Below, one piece after another: positions 46,435 to 58,500 of a stretch of 64,000 nucleotides of DNA (position 1 is its first letter; every line of letters starts with the position of its first letter). Origin of the DNA: Hibiscus mutabilis (Eukaryota > Streptophyta > Magnoliopsida > Malvales > Malvaceae). Position numbers and translations under genes: made by a program. The notes under the pieces were generated by a model. That model made no database searches and was not told the origin of the DNA. It saw only the letters and a list, made by a program, of their open reading frames with translations. The DNA lies in NCBI GenBank assembly GCA_019671005.1, contig CM033721.1:53202364-53266363 (forward strand), in the 5' to 3' direction.

Positions 46435-47611
46435 CGATAGAGTATCGCAATCTTGGATTTGGAAGCCTTCAATCAAGTTGTAGCAAGAACTAGGAGCTCT
46501 AGACTCAATCAAGAAAGTATGGGCAAATCTGAAAATTCAAGAGAAAATATAAGGGCTTTTCTTGAAAATTTCAGATTCGAGGCTGGAAAATTAAAGAAAG
46601 AAAGACAAGATGAAGGATTAGATGATAAGAAATAAGAATATAACTAAAAGATGAAAAAAAATTAAGAAGAAGATAGGTAAAACAAATCTGGAAATTCCAG
46701 CTTTGTTTATGGAATTATGGAAGATGGTGTGAAGGTTGAAGATGAAGATGGCTTGCGAATTGTTGATTTTGTTTTGTCCTCGGCACCCTCTTAGACTCAA
46801 TTATCTAAGCAAGCAACCTCAAGCAGCTCTAACCCACCCTCCTAGATGCAATTACCTAGGCAAGCAAGAGTGTGAAGATGATCTCCCTCACAAGAACTCG
46901 ATGATCTTATGTTGAAGATGGCTTCTAGACAAGTTTACCGAACACTTGCAAACTCAAAGAATACTAAAATCTCCAAAGAGAACTTTTTATTAATCAATGA
47001 AATCTGAATTACAATGTGGGTGAAGCCTCCTTTATATAGGCCATGGAGAAGTTTTAATCCTACTAAACTTAGGAATTAAATACAATAAATAAATGCTAAA
47101 ATCTAATCTCCTAATTAGATAAGTAACTTCTAATAATAAATAAATGCTAAAAATAAAATCCTAGTCAAATAAATCTGATCCTAATAGATATTGCAGAATC
47201 CTATATTGATTTAAATTACAAATAATCAAATAAAATCTTGAAAATTCGTAATTATCCAAAAATCCCGTATTAATCCCGTATAGGAATTTCTGCATGCGCT
47301 GTCTTCGCTAAAATAGATGTATCTTGAGATCCAGATGTCCGATTGAGGCGTTTCAAAATGCGTTGGAAAGATAATTTGCAGCCGGACAAGTTTTAAGAAG
47401 ATATGTTGACCCATAAATGCCTGGATCCCATCCAAAAATTCGTCGCAAGTTAGCTGACTTTCCAGACTTCACAAACAGATTCAGTTTCTTGTCCAAGATG
47501 CATCGTTTTTGACCTCCTATGCGTGCATTGTTTTGGCCATTATTGTTTGCATCGAACAAATTCAGCTTCTTGTCCAATATGAGTAATTTAACCCCGCTCA
47601 TCCATGTATCA
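46435..47611 (-). repeat. E6 3' LTR
   Basis: On the - strand it starts TGATACATGGATGAGCGG after GGAGTGGGGGAA, and ends CGATACTCTATCG. It carries two tandem, diverged copies of its first ~75 bp (each with TTGGACAAGAA), absent from the S1/E3 LTR. TATATAGG box near 47033-47040. Confidence 0.9.
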
Positions 47612-48250
47612 TTCCCCCACTCCTCAAAAGGATTCGTCCTCGAATCTAAATCAGCAACGAGAGAAGAATCATCAACTTCAATTGAAAAGGCTTCTTTGTT
47701 GTATGTGGAGTGATCTAATTGAGCTCCTCTCAATGGTTCAACAAAATCCTGAAAACATAAGACAACACTACTCGAACATTTGTAATGATTAGTCAAAACA
47801 AAATCACTCGTCGTGTTCTTTTTCTTGTCTTTTTATTTTGGGCTTTGTTTGACTTTTACCTCATATGTATTTTCACTCACCAAATTTGGGCTATTAATTT
47901 GACTTTTTTTACTCTCGGCCTCTTTACTCTCTCAGTCTTTTTGTATCTCACATCCCATATCCCTCTCACAAAATTTATCATCAATGTACAATTTCTATAG
48001 AGGAGAAAGTGTTTCTAACGGAATGATAGGACAAGAATCAAATGAAGGGTTAGAATTACACTTACTTTCTTCATGGGGAGGTGATGAGAGTATAGCAAGT
48101 GGACCTACTACTTCACATGAGGGATTAGAAGCATTGTCATCTTGTCTAATGTGTTCACTATCACAACCCTTTTGTTTGGGAGATGGTTCTTCTCCAATAT
48201 CAACATTTGCACAAATGCTAGAAGTAGAAGTACGATGAGAATCATGTGTA
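47612..48250 (-). pseudogene. E6 polyprotein tail region
   Basis: Degenerate frames read (- strand) NPSCEVVGPLAILSSPPHEE, SKCNSNPSFDSCP, ETLSPL, then LTNHYKCSSSVVLCFQDFVE and DSRTNPFEEWGND running through the polypurine tract into the LTR. E7 carries the same tail at 59460-60050. I do not recognise a domain; it is rich in Ser, Pro, Asp and Glu. By position it lies at the C-terminal end of the family polyprotein, the analogue of DVDDDLGTN...GG in E8. Confidence 0.65.
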
Positions 48251-48252
48251 CC

Positions 48253-48805
48253 TTATGGTTTTGGGATGTCTTCATGGTTGGTTGCCTTTGTGTGGCCAAT
48301 TGATTCAGCCTTTTGTGCTTCCAATATTTTTCGTTTTATCCTCTCACATTGTTTTTTTGCTTTCGCTATTTCTTCATCTACTTTTTCCGGCTCTATTGTA
48401 GCAAACGAGAGCTTCTGGCCTTGGTGCACAACCGAGTATCCATTTGTATTGATTCGATGGACAGCGCCACGATCATTTTTCCAAGGTCTTCCTAATAGCA
48501 AGTGGGTGACTTCCATAGGAACCACGTCACACCATACATCATCACAATAGCTTCCAAGAGTAAAAGAGATTAAACAACGCTCGGTTACCTTCATATCCGG
48601 TCCGCTATTTAAACCCTTGAAGGTGATACGGCTTAGGGTGTTCTTGGCATGGTAGATCGAGTGGATCAAAAATGAAGCTGCTCACTAAGTTTACACGACT
48701 GTTGCCATCAATAATTAAAGAACATAGATTACCTTGTATCTTACATCGTGATCGAAAAATATTTATTGGTATACGATAACGAGTGTTGAAAAGAGAATAA
48801 AACAT
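48253..48805 (-). pseudogene. E6 aspartic protease
   Basis: Two overlapping open pieces. 48805-48605 reads IFRSRCKIQGNLCSLIIDGN with the active-site Asp, then SRVNLVSS and HPKPYHLQGFK. 48669-48253 continues PDMKVTERCLISFTLGSYCD, VWCDVVPMEVTHLLLGRPW and NTNGYSVVHQGQKLSFATIE. It aligns motif by motif with the protease of E4 (VCIVIIDGGS; EVLCDVVSMDASHLLLGR), showing E6 belongs to the same lineage. One frame change separates the halves. RT does not follow. Confidence 0.85.
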
Positions 48806-49228
48806 ACTAATTGCTTTAAGAATCCAAAGAAAAGGTTAGACGCCAATAGAATTATAGTTGCAAGGAGAAAGAAGAGTATGCAACTTTTAGTCCTACTAAC
48901 ACAAGGAAACAAGAAGGTGTTAGAAGATGTGTAAGAAGCAATAAAAGCTAAAACAAACGAAAACTAATGGCTAAGAATGAAAGAAAATTAGAAAAACCCC
49001 GAAAACCCTAGAATTTTGTAGCAACTTGATCTAATTCGTTCGAGGTGTTCCCGATGTCAAAAAATTCTGAAATTTTATGTGGTGACTCCTCCAATAGTGT
49101 AGATCTGATCTGGAAATTTTCACCTCAAAATTCGCTCGTTTGAATTTGACGAATTTTCCCTAATTTTCTAGTTTTTACCCAAAAATGCCAAAATTCTTGT
49201 CAAGAATCATCCCAAATCTGATACCAAA
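48806..49228 (-). other. E6 leader and primer-binding site
   Basis: Untranslated leader, similar to E7 57655-58330. The primer-binding site TGGTATCAGA (complement 49217-49226) matches the first ten bases of the initiator tRNA-Met complement, then diverges (TTTGGGA instead of GC). Confidence 0.75.
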
Positions 49229-50404
49229 TGATAGAGTAGCGCAATCTTGGATTTGGAAGCCTTCAATCAAGTTGTAGCAAAAACTAGGAGCTCTAACTCA
49301 ATCAAGAAAGTATGGGCAAATCTGAAAATTCAAGAGAAAATAGAAGGGCTTTTCTTGAAAATTTCAGATTTGAGGCTGGAAAATTAAAGAAAGAAAGACA
49401 AGATGAAGAATTAGATGATAAGAAATAAGAATATAAATAAAAAGATGAAAAAGATTAAGAAGAATATAGGTAAAATAAATCTGGAAATTCCAGCTTTGTT
49501 TATGGAATTATGGAAGATGGTGTGAAGGTTGAAGATGAAGATGGCTTGTGAATTGTTGATTTTGTTTTGTCCTCGGCACCCTCTTAGACTCAATTATCTA
49601 AGCACGCAACCTCAAGCGGCTCTAACCCACCCTCCTAGATGCAATTACCTAGGAAAGCAAGAGTGTGAAGATGATCTCCCTCACAAGAACTCGATGATCT
49701 TATGTTGAAGATGGCTTCTAGACAAGTTTACCGAACACTTGCAAACTCAAAGAATACTAAAATCTCCAAAGAGAACTTTTTATTAATCAATGAAATCTGA
49801 ATTACAGTGTGGGTGAAGCCTCCTTTATATAGGCCATGGAGAAGTTTTAATCCTACTAAACTTAGGAATTAAATATAATAAATAAATGATAAAATCTAAT
49901 CTCCTAATTAGATAAGTAACTTCTAATAATAAATAAATGCTTAAAATAAGATCCTAGTCAAATAAATCTGATCCTAATAGATATTGCAGAATCCTATATT
50001 GATTTAAATTACAAATAATCAAATAAAATCTTGAAAATTCGTAATTATCCAAAAATCCCGTATTAATCCCGTATAGGTATTTCTGCATGCGCTGTCTTCG
50101 CTAAAATAGACGTATCTTGAGATCCAGATGTCCAATTGATGCGTTTCAAGATGCGTTGGAAAGCTAATTTGCAGCCGGACAAGTTTTAAGAAGACATGTT
50201 GACCCATAAATGCCTGGATCCCATCCAAAAAGTCGTCGTAAGTTAGCTGACTTTCCAGACTTCACAAACAGATTCAGTTTCTTGTCCAAGATGCATCGTT
50301 TTTGACCTCCTATGCGTGCATTGTTTTAGCCATTATTGTTTGCATCGAACAAATTCAGCTTCTTATCCAATATGAGTAATTTAACCCCGCTCATGCATGT
50401 ATCA
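49229..50404 (-). repeat. E6 5' LTR
   Basis: 1,176 bp with termini TGATACATGCATGAGCGG (complement ends 50404) and GCGCTACTCTATCA (49229). Same internal start duplication as 46435-47611. Confidence 0.9.
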
Positions 50405-51090
50405 GTTTGGTTTCATTTACAGCAGATATAACAGCAAAAACAAAAGTTGGTTCAGAAGATTTCTTATCTAACAAGGCTATTGGTTCGTTTCCTAACCCAA
50501 GGGGGAAAAGTCTTTTCTTGGAACAATCTACCCAAGCATGGTGTTTTCCTAACCAATCTAGCTCTAAGATAAGATCAAATTCATTAAAAGGTAAAAATAA
50601 AAGATTAGCAGGAAAAGGGATGCCTTGAATGAACAAAGGACAATTCATACATATTTGATTCACAACAACATTATCTCCTAAGGGATTAGTGGCTGCTAAA
50701 TTACAGCTTGAGGGTTTAGGTTTCAACTTAAATTTCTCGATAAGGGTAGAACATATAAAGGAATGTGTGGAGCTGGAGACAAATAAGGCATAAACAGGAT
50801 GTGCATATAATTGGATTGTACCTGCAATTACATCAGGGGAGTCTTCCTCTTCTCGACCTCGAACGTGCTTTACTCGAGCAGGTGCTCAAGAATCTTGATG
50901 AGTAGCATTAGAGGCATGTCCTCGATTCTTTCCATAATTACCAGACTGACTTTGCTTAGGTAGGCCCTTTACCCCTTGGTGACTGAATTCTTCGAGACAC
51001 GAGTCAGAAGCTTGTTCAAATTTTGAGGACTATCCTTGATGTAGTGATCTAATCCTCTACACATGAAACATGCATTTTCTTACCTCCTAC
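50405..51090 (-). pseudogene. E5c protease and zinc knuckle fragment
   Basis: Continues E5c upstream of the E6 insertion. 50726-50405 reads ATNPLGDNVVVNQICMNCPL, PFNEFDLILELDWLGKHHAW and VDCSKKRLFPLG, the second half of the protease. Farther on, a broken zinc knuckle reads CRGLDHYIKD near 51030-51075. The knuckle is cut at 51090 where LTR Z begins (TGTAATACCCC), so the rest of gag and the 5' LTR are gone. Confidence 0.85.
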
Positions 51091-53834
51091 TGTAATACCC
51101 CTAAACTGGTATAGTTAATTATACCGAGTTAAGGAGTCTTACTCAAGCAAAGATGTAAAACCTTGATTTTGGGCTTTGAAGTTAGCCGGGTTGGCTGGAC
51201 GGTTCGGTTGAACCGGTTCAAACAATTTAGACTAGTTTTGGTAATGATTAAATGTTTTAAAAAGAGTATTCGAGACAAATAAAATATGGAAAAAGTTCTA
51301 AAATCCTTTTTAAATGTATACAAAGGTTTGGTGAATTCAATTTTGGAAATTGATGGTTGGAACTTGAATATTTTGATTCTAGTGACTAAAACGTAATCTT
51401 TGAAAACTGTTTTTCTAGTGGTTGTTTTGTAAAAGGGTATGGACTTTGAAACTTTAAGGAGCTATTTAGCCAAAGTCTAATATTAGACTTTTTCCCTTTA
51501 ATCGACTTATCTTAAATGGTCTTTAATTAATATAATGGGATGGAGAGATTAATTTGGTGATTAATTCATTTTAACAAAATTGACGTAACTTCTTTTCTCT
51601 CAAATTCTCTCCAACCAAACACTCATTTCTACTTCAAAATCTTAAGGTAAAATCTTGTTTTCTTTAATCTTTTATTATCAAATAATTTCTTGTTGATTTC
51701 TTAACAAAACCTTATTGATTTAATTTTGTTTTGACATGTAAATCAAATCGATTAAGGGGAAAAGCATCCATTAGAGGTGAGCTATGTTTTTGTCCTCTGA
51801 TGGTGGGTTCTTTATTGAAATTCTCAAGTCTTTGACTTTTTAATAAGTTTGCTATGGAGGTTTTATGATTTAATTGAAAGAAATGGTTAAATCAAGCTTT
51901 AAATGATGAATTTATGTGATTTTCGTAATGGATCTGTTTTGATAGGTGTATGATTGGTTTTAATCATGTTTTTTATGTTAAATAATGTTGAGATAATGAT
52001 TTTATCATAAGAAACCCGAAACTAGGTGAGTTGTTTGATTTCAAGGTTGAAATCTTTGAGTCTGTGGCTTGTTTATGTGGTTAGTTGATTGTTGGAGGTT
52101 CTATGGTGTTGAGAGGATGTTTTAGTTTTAAATTGATGTTAATCTCGCTGGGTAATGGCTGGAGATTAGTTAGAAGGGTTTCATCGGTGTTCTCAGTAGT
52201 TTGTGTGTGGCGAAAGCTTAGCCAATGTTAGGAGAAGGTGTAGTTTTTTTGTTGCTGGGGATTTTGATGCAAGGTTATGCATTAATCCTCTGTTTTGCTT
52301 TGGTTAGAAGCAGGGGATGTTGATTCGATAGCTTCGGAAGGTGTTTCGATTGATTCGGGAGCTTGATTTTGCTTCGACAAGGCAAACGAGGCGTAGTCGG
52401 GGAGTGGAAATGATTTAAGAGCTTTTCAAAGGTTTGAAAGCAAGGTTTGGGGTTTAGATTAAGCTTGAAACGCTAATCTAAGCTTGGAAGTAAGTATGAG
52501 ATGTTTCACTTTCGGTTCTCGGTTTTTCCCATTGATGATTGATCATGCTCATGTTTTGAAAAGAAATTTGTTACCTACTGTTTATGCATGTTTTATGAAT
52601 TGAAAGATGATTCATGTGATCCCATGAGATTGATTTATGTTTTAAAAAGACTGAACTTGTTGAGAAAATTCTATGCATTGTTTACACTTTTGAAATGCGA
52701 TGAGAAATGGTTTATGTTATGCATTGAAAAACAGTATGTAAACATGGTTTTAAGTGTATATTGGAAAGTGATGAGGTTATTGATAACGGATACAATTGGT
52801 CGACCAATAGGATGAGAAGTACACTATAATATACAAAATTCGTATGTGAGATAAATTCTTCGATGACACAATAGAGGTGAGCCTTTTTAATAGAGGTTGT
52901 GTTTTGAAACCACCTGGTTTGTAGCAAGTTTTAATTGCCCTTTTGAACTTGTAAATAGCCTTTAATTGATGGTATTTGGCTTGGTTTGCATTTTGGTGCT
53001 TGAATGGTTACTTCTCATAGGAAGCATGCCTATAGATTGATAATCATAATGTGTTGATGTTGAAAGCATGATTCGGCGTTTAATGTCTACGGTTTTATGC
53101 TCTAAGTGGATGTTTATGTCTTAGTAACATATTGAAATGTTTTCGGATGAGTTTAAGTTTGAAAAATCAACAATTTGTGACATTACAGGCCCAGGCGTAT
53201 CAATACACGGGCTACCGTATAGGTATAACAAAGCCAAACTAGGCACACTGTATCGGTACAGGGTAGACCGTATCGATACGGTTAGAGGGCAAATTAGAGA
53301 ACCGTATCGGTACACGAAACCTTCTCGATACCCTTTTGTGCCACTGGAAATCTGAGATTTTGACAAGATATTGACGTATCGATACGGGCACAAGTGTACC
53401 GATACTCTTGACCGTTAAGTTAGTTAATTGAAGCTTTCTGAAGTTTTGTTTTCGTACGTTTAGGTCACTAGATATTTGAATAATCAATTAAATGAGTTTG
53501 GGTGATCGAAATGAGCTGAAATTTAATATGAAAGCATGAAACCTGACTAATTGCCTATCGGTAACTTTAATTTTGCAATTGGTCCTTGGATTTTATAAGT
53601 TTTACAAAATGGTCCCTAAACGCTGAACGGGACGATTGGATGTCAAATCGATATCTGATCGAGTTGTGATTTCATCCGCTGTCAGCATGTACACTTAGGA
53701 TAACAATGTTGCATCTATAAATAAAAAAGAAAAAAGGTTGTTTATTGAAGTGGAACTTTTGGGTTTTACTTGAATATTCCTCGTGTGACTCACTCGATTC
53801 GGTCTTGCGACAAGACTAGGTCAAGGGGGTTACA
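51091..53834 (+). repeat. Z: 2.7-kb LTR
   Basis: Starts TGTAATACCCC and ends GGGGGTTACA, inverted termini typical of the Tekay-type LTRs here, with no gag or pol inside. The left neighbour is interrupted E5c gag; the right neighbour is unrelated LTR sequence, and flanking 5-mers (CCTAC, AAAGA) do not match, so a clean solo insertion is not shown. Orientation is taken from the + strand, but the symmetric termini leave it uncertain. Several short frames inside are not convincing genes. Confidence 0.6.
53196..53408. repeat. cluster of GTATCGATAC-like palindromes
   Basis: Seven or eight near-palindromes in 213 bp: CGTATCAATACACGG (53196), CTGTATCGGTACAG (53249), ACCGTATCGATACGGT (53267), ACCGTATCGGTACAC (53301), TCTCGATACCC (53323), GACGTATCGATACGGG (53373) and GTGTACCGATACTC (53395). 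Spacing is irregular (about 18-53 bp). They lie near the end of LTR Z. Confidence 0.8.
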
Positions 53835-55660
53835 AAAGACATTCATAAACAACATAATAGGGAGATAGCATACAAGGAAAGGCATGGATTAACATAAAAG
53901 ACCACCATTTAGGGCAACAACATATAGTTGAGATCAATAAGAGAAACTCAAAATAAATTACGACTTACTGGATAACAACTCATGCATTGAAATAGGTTCA
54001 CGACATAAGACTAACATAGAATCAAGATCAACAAAAGACGCTTATAGCATTCGAGAATAACCACAAACATGCTTCCCATACGATTCTATAGTACTAGATG
54101 TGCGAGGGCAATTCGGCTTATCTTATCATGTGATCATTTTAGACATTTCGATTATCAAACCTCTTATAAAGAAATCCTAGGGAAAAATCCATTCATACAT
54201 ACATATATGTATATACACGCATATCTATATAGTATAGACTTGCATAATATTTACATTAGGCCATTTCTAGATTTGATCAATACATATGTGTATCTAAATG
54301 ACTTTCATGAGCATCAATTTTACATGCCAAGGTCTTAAGATATCAACTACATGCCTTACAAAAAGATGCCACCCACTAGTAGTTTACCAAAAGGTTACAA
54401 AACATACTCTAAAATCACTTGTGATCCTTTTTCAAACTTCTAAGCTAGCAACGAACCAAACTTAACCTGCAACGTATCTAGGAGAAAGGAAATAGGTATG
54501 TAAAATTACCTAGTGAGGTATATTACAAGGGATATGTACATCAACAGTAATTTAAGACACTCAGTTGTCACACACACACACACATATATATATATCAAAC
54601 ATAGATTTCATAGGTGTCAAGTAATCAGTTCGATGTTTCATATCATAAGAACACAGATATTACTAGTCTTGCAAGATATCAAGATAGTTCATTGGTTAGT
54701 TTTCAAGTGTCATATTTTAGCATTTACATAGCCTTGATTTACAAGCAATCTAGATACATGAATCCTATGACGTCTGTCGTCACACAGGGGCACTCGAAGT
54801 ACAAAAAAGGGGACCGTAGTCTGAATAGGGGACCATAGTCCAAACAATCAGGGAGCTCTATAGACTCTATGGCATGCCAACTGTACCTAAGACTGACTTG
54901 GAATCAAGGCTTCAATTATTCTTATTGTAACCATTTCGGGGTCCAGATTAATGACTTAGTTGAGCATCAAGTTACCATGCTCTATTCTTAGCAAGGTGAG
55001 CAAGAATTCAGGATCATAAGATTATGTATCAAGGTTATATTCCATCGTAACTCCATGAACTACTAACATGAATACCATAGTTGAATTTATTCGTTTCCAA
55101 ATTCAAGCAAGACTTATAATCATGAACTTACCTTGAAGTACTTACCTCTAGCCCAAGCTAACATTTGCAAGCACATATATAACCACAATCAAAACATAAA
55201 ACAAGGAAGGTAATTTCATGGAAGATGCTCGGAATAGCTATAAGCTTATCCCGAGACTTTAACTACACTCACAAATTATTCTGTGCTAAAACTGCTCCCG
55301 GATCTCAACTCCCTTTTGTTTATCTACGGCATTATCTACTTTACTTCCTTCTCTGATAATATCCCCCTTGTTTTCCTTAAGCAAACAACCAAGCATTCAA
55401 GTCAAAACCACCAACTAAAGGTTCAAGGCCAAGCTTCCATGGATTCTCTCAAAACTTTCTCTCCAGGTCTTGGCTAAGGGAGGGAAGGGATGAAGAGATA
55501 ATGACCAGCAATGCCTTTCTCCCCTAAGCCAAACCATCCTTAATTCCTTGCCACATGGAAGCATTCGGTAAGGACACACAATCATGTCCTCTTCCTAAAA
55601 CAAAATTTGCATGCAAACTCCTTATTTTCCCAACTTTCGGATTGGTCCACTTATTAAATC
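53835..55660 (-). repeat. Y: X-type LTR fragment
   Basis: Non-coding. Shares GGGACCATAGTCC and ATGGCATGCCAACTGTACC (about 54830-54890) with X2 and the E5a LTR, and CCCGAGACTTTAACTAC with X2. It ends about 150 bp short of an LTR terminus and joins the next LTR through CTACCAATGTAACACCC, so the terminus, the interior and most of a primer-binding site are deleted. A short (CA)n(TA)n run is at 54571-54595. Confidence 0.55.
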
Positions 55661-55666
55661 TACCAA

Positions 55667-56452
55667 TGTAACACCCTCTACCTGGCCTAGAAGAAAGACC
55701 GACGTAGAACGTGTTACTACACAAACTTCTAAGACTTTAAACCAAAACAATACAATAATCTGAACTAAATAGAACATTCTTAGCGAAAGATGGAGTAATT
55801 TAAAACTTGTTATCTTATTAGACATGCTCAACATCAATCATGGATCTTTCCAAAAATAGATCAAATCACAAGCAATCATTAAACCAAATTATTAACGTTA
55901 CTTAGTCATTAAGAATCCATACCAACATTATGCTCATGGGTCATTTATCCAAAAATGATTTAGTCATTATTTAATCATGTAACCATTCCAGTTTGCAACG
56001 ATCACACACAAGGTATAAGGACCAATTATTAAAAATGATAGCTACTTAAATTCTTATACATCTTCATATTTAAAGGGATTAAGGTCACTCAAGACTTTGC
56101 TTTTATCATATTATCTCAATATTTTAGCTCAAATCTTTTTAATGGCTAAGCATACTCGTACCACAACAAAACATAAACCATATTCGACGACCCAAATAGC
56201 TTCACAAAATAATGACTTAACCACTAAGTAAACAATCATATAAATAGCCATTAGCATAAAATCGCTTTCATATATTGAGTATAAACGTAATTCATATAAT
56301 TACACTTCTAGTGAGCTTAATCGAATTATACAATGCATACTTATGATTATAAATAAATTTTAGCTAGACATTCAGACATGATCATATTGTGAGTCCCAAA
56401 TTCTTACTCATAAGACATTTTATCTCAATGATTAATAGAATGGTTCATTATA
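55667..56452 (-). repeat. X4: long LTR, first segment
   Basis: Begins TGTAACACCCTCTACCTGGCC, matching X3 at 27869. Non-coding. Interrupted at 56453 by E7; its last five bases TTATA are the E7 target. Confidence 0.6.
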
Positions 56453-57636
56453 TGATACATGCATGAGCGGAGTCAAATTACTAATATTGGACAAGAAGCT
56501 GAATTTGTTCGATGCAAACGATAAAAGCCAAAACAGTGCACGCATAGGAGGTCAAAAACGATGCATCTTGGACAAGAAATTGAATCTGTTTGTAATGTCT
56601 GGAAAGTCAGCTAACTTGCGACGGGTTTTTGGATGGGATCCGGGCATTTATGAGTCAAGTTGTCTTCTAACAAATTATCCGTCATTCAGTTACCTTTCCA
56701 ACGCATCTTGAAACATGTCAATCGGACATCAGGAACTCAAGATACGTCCAATTTACTGAAGACTGGGCATGCAGAAAACTGGATACGGGATTATTACGGG
56801 ATTTTGTAAAATTCAGCCCAAAAACAAACATATAAGCTTTGGACGAATTAAACTTAGCCCAATATATTTATTATCATTTAAATTGATGTTTTTAGGGTTT
56901 TATATACTTTAGGAACCAGCCACCCAGCCCTTATCAGCCTATCACTTGCCTTATCACCCTATTCCTTGCCACACAAGCACAAGGAGTTTAAAGGCTGTTA
57001 TTTTTTTATTATTTTAATTAGATTAGGTTTTCCTTGTTTTAGTAGAAGTTAAATTACTTTTTCTGTCCTTCACCTATAAAAGGATGAAGCCTCCATCATT
57101 GTAAGACAGATTTTCTTTGATTTATGAAATATTTAGTCAGTTTGTTTTTGCAAGTGCTGATTACTTGTGCCTTCGAAGTCTTCTTCAACATAAGTTCGAC
57201 GAGTTCTTGTGAGGGAGATCATCTTCACACTCTTGCTTGCCTAGATAATCGTGTGTAGGAGGGTGGGTTAGAGCCGCTTGAGGTTGCTTGCTTAGATAAT
57301 TGAGTCTAAGAGGGTGCCGAGGACAAAACAACATCAACAATTCACAAGCCATCTTCATCTTCAACCTTTCACCACCATAATCTTCCATAATTTTCAGATT
57401 TGTTTTAAACACAGCTCTCAATTTTACTTATATTTTTTTTTATCATCTAATCCTTCATCTCGTCTTTCTTTCTTTAAATTTCCAGCCTTAAATCTGAAAA
57501 ATTCAAGAAAATCCCTTCTCTTTTCTCTTGAATTTTCAGATCTGCCCAAACTTCCTTGATTGAGTCTAGAGCTCCTAGTTCTTCTTGCAACAACTTGATT
57601 GAAGGCTTCCAAATCCAAGATTGCGCTACTCTATCA
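56453..57636 (+). repeat. E7 5' LTR
   Basis: Termini TGATACATGCATGAGCGG and GCGCTACTCTATCA. Two diverged copies of the start segment (about 56460-56515 and 56545-56600), each with TTGGACAAGAA. CTATAAAAGG promoter-like box at 57074-57083. Confidence 0.92.
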
Positions 57637-57638
57637 TT

Positions 57639-57648
57639 TGGTATCAGA
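57639..57648 (+). other. E7 primer-binding site
   Basis: TGGTATCAGA, two bases after the LTR, matching ten bases of the initiator tRNA-Met complement. The next bases (TTTGGGAC) do not match, as in E6. Confidence 0.8.
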
Positions 57649-58500
57649 TTTGGGACGATTCTTGGCAAGAATTTTGGCGTTTTTGGGAAGAAAAAAAAAC
57701 TCGAAAATTAGGGAAAATTCGTCAAAACCAAACGAGTGAATTTTGAGCTGAAACTTTCCAGATCAGATCTACACCATTGGCGGAGTCACCATACAAAATT
57801 TCAGAATTTTTTGAGTTCAGGAACACCTTGAACGAAGTGGATAAATTTTCAGCCAAATTAGGGTTTTCCCCCTACTTTAACCCTATTTTCATTATTTTTT
57901 CTTCAATTTTCGTTATTTTCAGTTTATTTACCTTGTATAAAGAAAAAGAAGAGAAAAAAAATAAAAAAAAAAGAAAAGAAAGAAAAGTGAAGAAAAGTGA
58001 GAAAGCTCATACCTAGCCACCAACCGCCATCAAGAATCATCAAGATCACCATCATCAACCACCACAAGCATCTCATTGAAGTGGATTAAACATTGGATTT
58101 CTCCCTTCAAGTTGTTTCTGGGTTTTGGGGTTATCATCTTTCTCTACTAATTTTTTCCTACTCTTAGTTTCTTAAGTTCCTTTGTTTTGCTTTTTCTTTC
58201 TTCTATTACGCAATTTAACACCTTCTCTTTTCTGGTGTGAGTAAGACTAAAAGTTGCATTACAATCCTTCTTTCTTGCAACTATATTCAATTGGTGTCAA
58301 GCCTTTCATTTGACTCCTAATACAATTAGGACTCATTGTTAGGATTAAATTCCGATTGTAACTTTTTGACTTGTGGCAGGAAGGTCTTTAAAGAGCACGA
58401 GATCGGTTTACTTGCCTCGCTAAATATTTATTCCTTGGAGTGTTTAGTGAGATTTCTAGTTTTCTTTTGCTTTTTACCTTTTAAATTTGAGTGTTTCAGG
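57649..58500 (+). other. E7 leader
   Basis: About 850 bp of untranslated leader, with an A-rich run (57935-57990) and T/C-rich tracts. Just before the gag ATG is GAGTGTTTCAGG, which looks like a 3' splice site; a spliced leader is possible but unproven. Short frames here are not convincing. Confidence 0.6.

Larger units (their letters stand above)
46435..50404 (-). mobile_element. E6: non-autonomous LTR element inserted in E5c
   Basis: Perfect target duplication GTTTG at 46430-46434 and 50405-50409. Two LTRs of 1,177 and 1,176 bp enclose 1.6 kb holding only a leader, a protease remnant and a tail region. Gag, RT, RNase H and integrase are missing. E5c protein sequence stands on both sides, confirming the nesting. 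LTRs are similar but with tens of differences, so older than E8. Confidence 0.93.

Noticed and set aside
47785..48000. Hydrophobic 71-codon frame that looks like a membrane protein
   Set aside because: It is the complement of the E6 polyprotein tail; the same sequence in E7 lies in the opposite sense as the acidic tail. Antisense of acidic coding DNA gives hydrophobic residues.
53137..53355. Overlapping frames on both strands at 53121-53487
   Set aside because: Openness comes from the repeated palindrome, which avoids stops in several frames; repeated YRY/IDT patterns reflect the DNA repeat.
51091..53834. Z as a clean solo LTR with TSD
   Set aside because: Flanking 5-mers CCTAC and AAAGA do not match and the sequence beyond is not the continuation of E5c, so only an LTR with good termini is claimed.
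54571..54595. Possible regulatory CA/TA tract
   Set aside because: A short ordinary microsatellite within LTR fragment Y.
57185..57421. Possible small gene (78 codons) on the - strand
   Set aside because: It lies inside the E7 5' LTR; the related LTR S2 gives a similar frame by homology, with no protein features.
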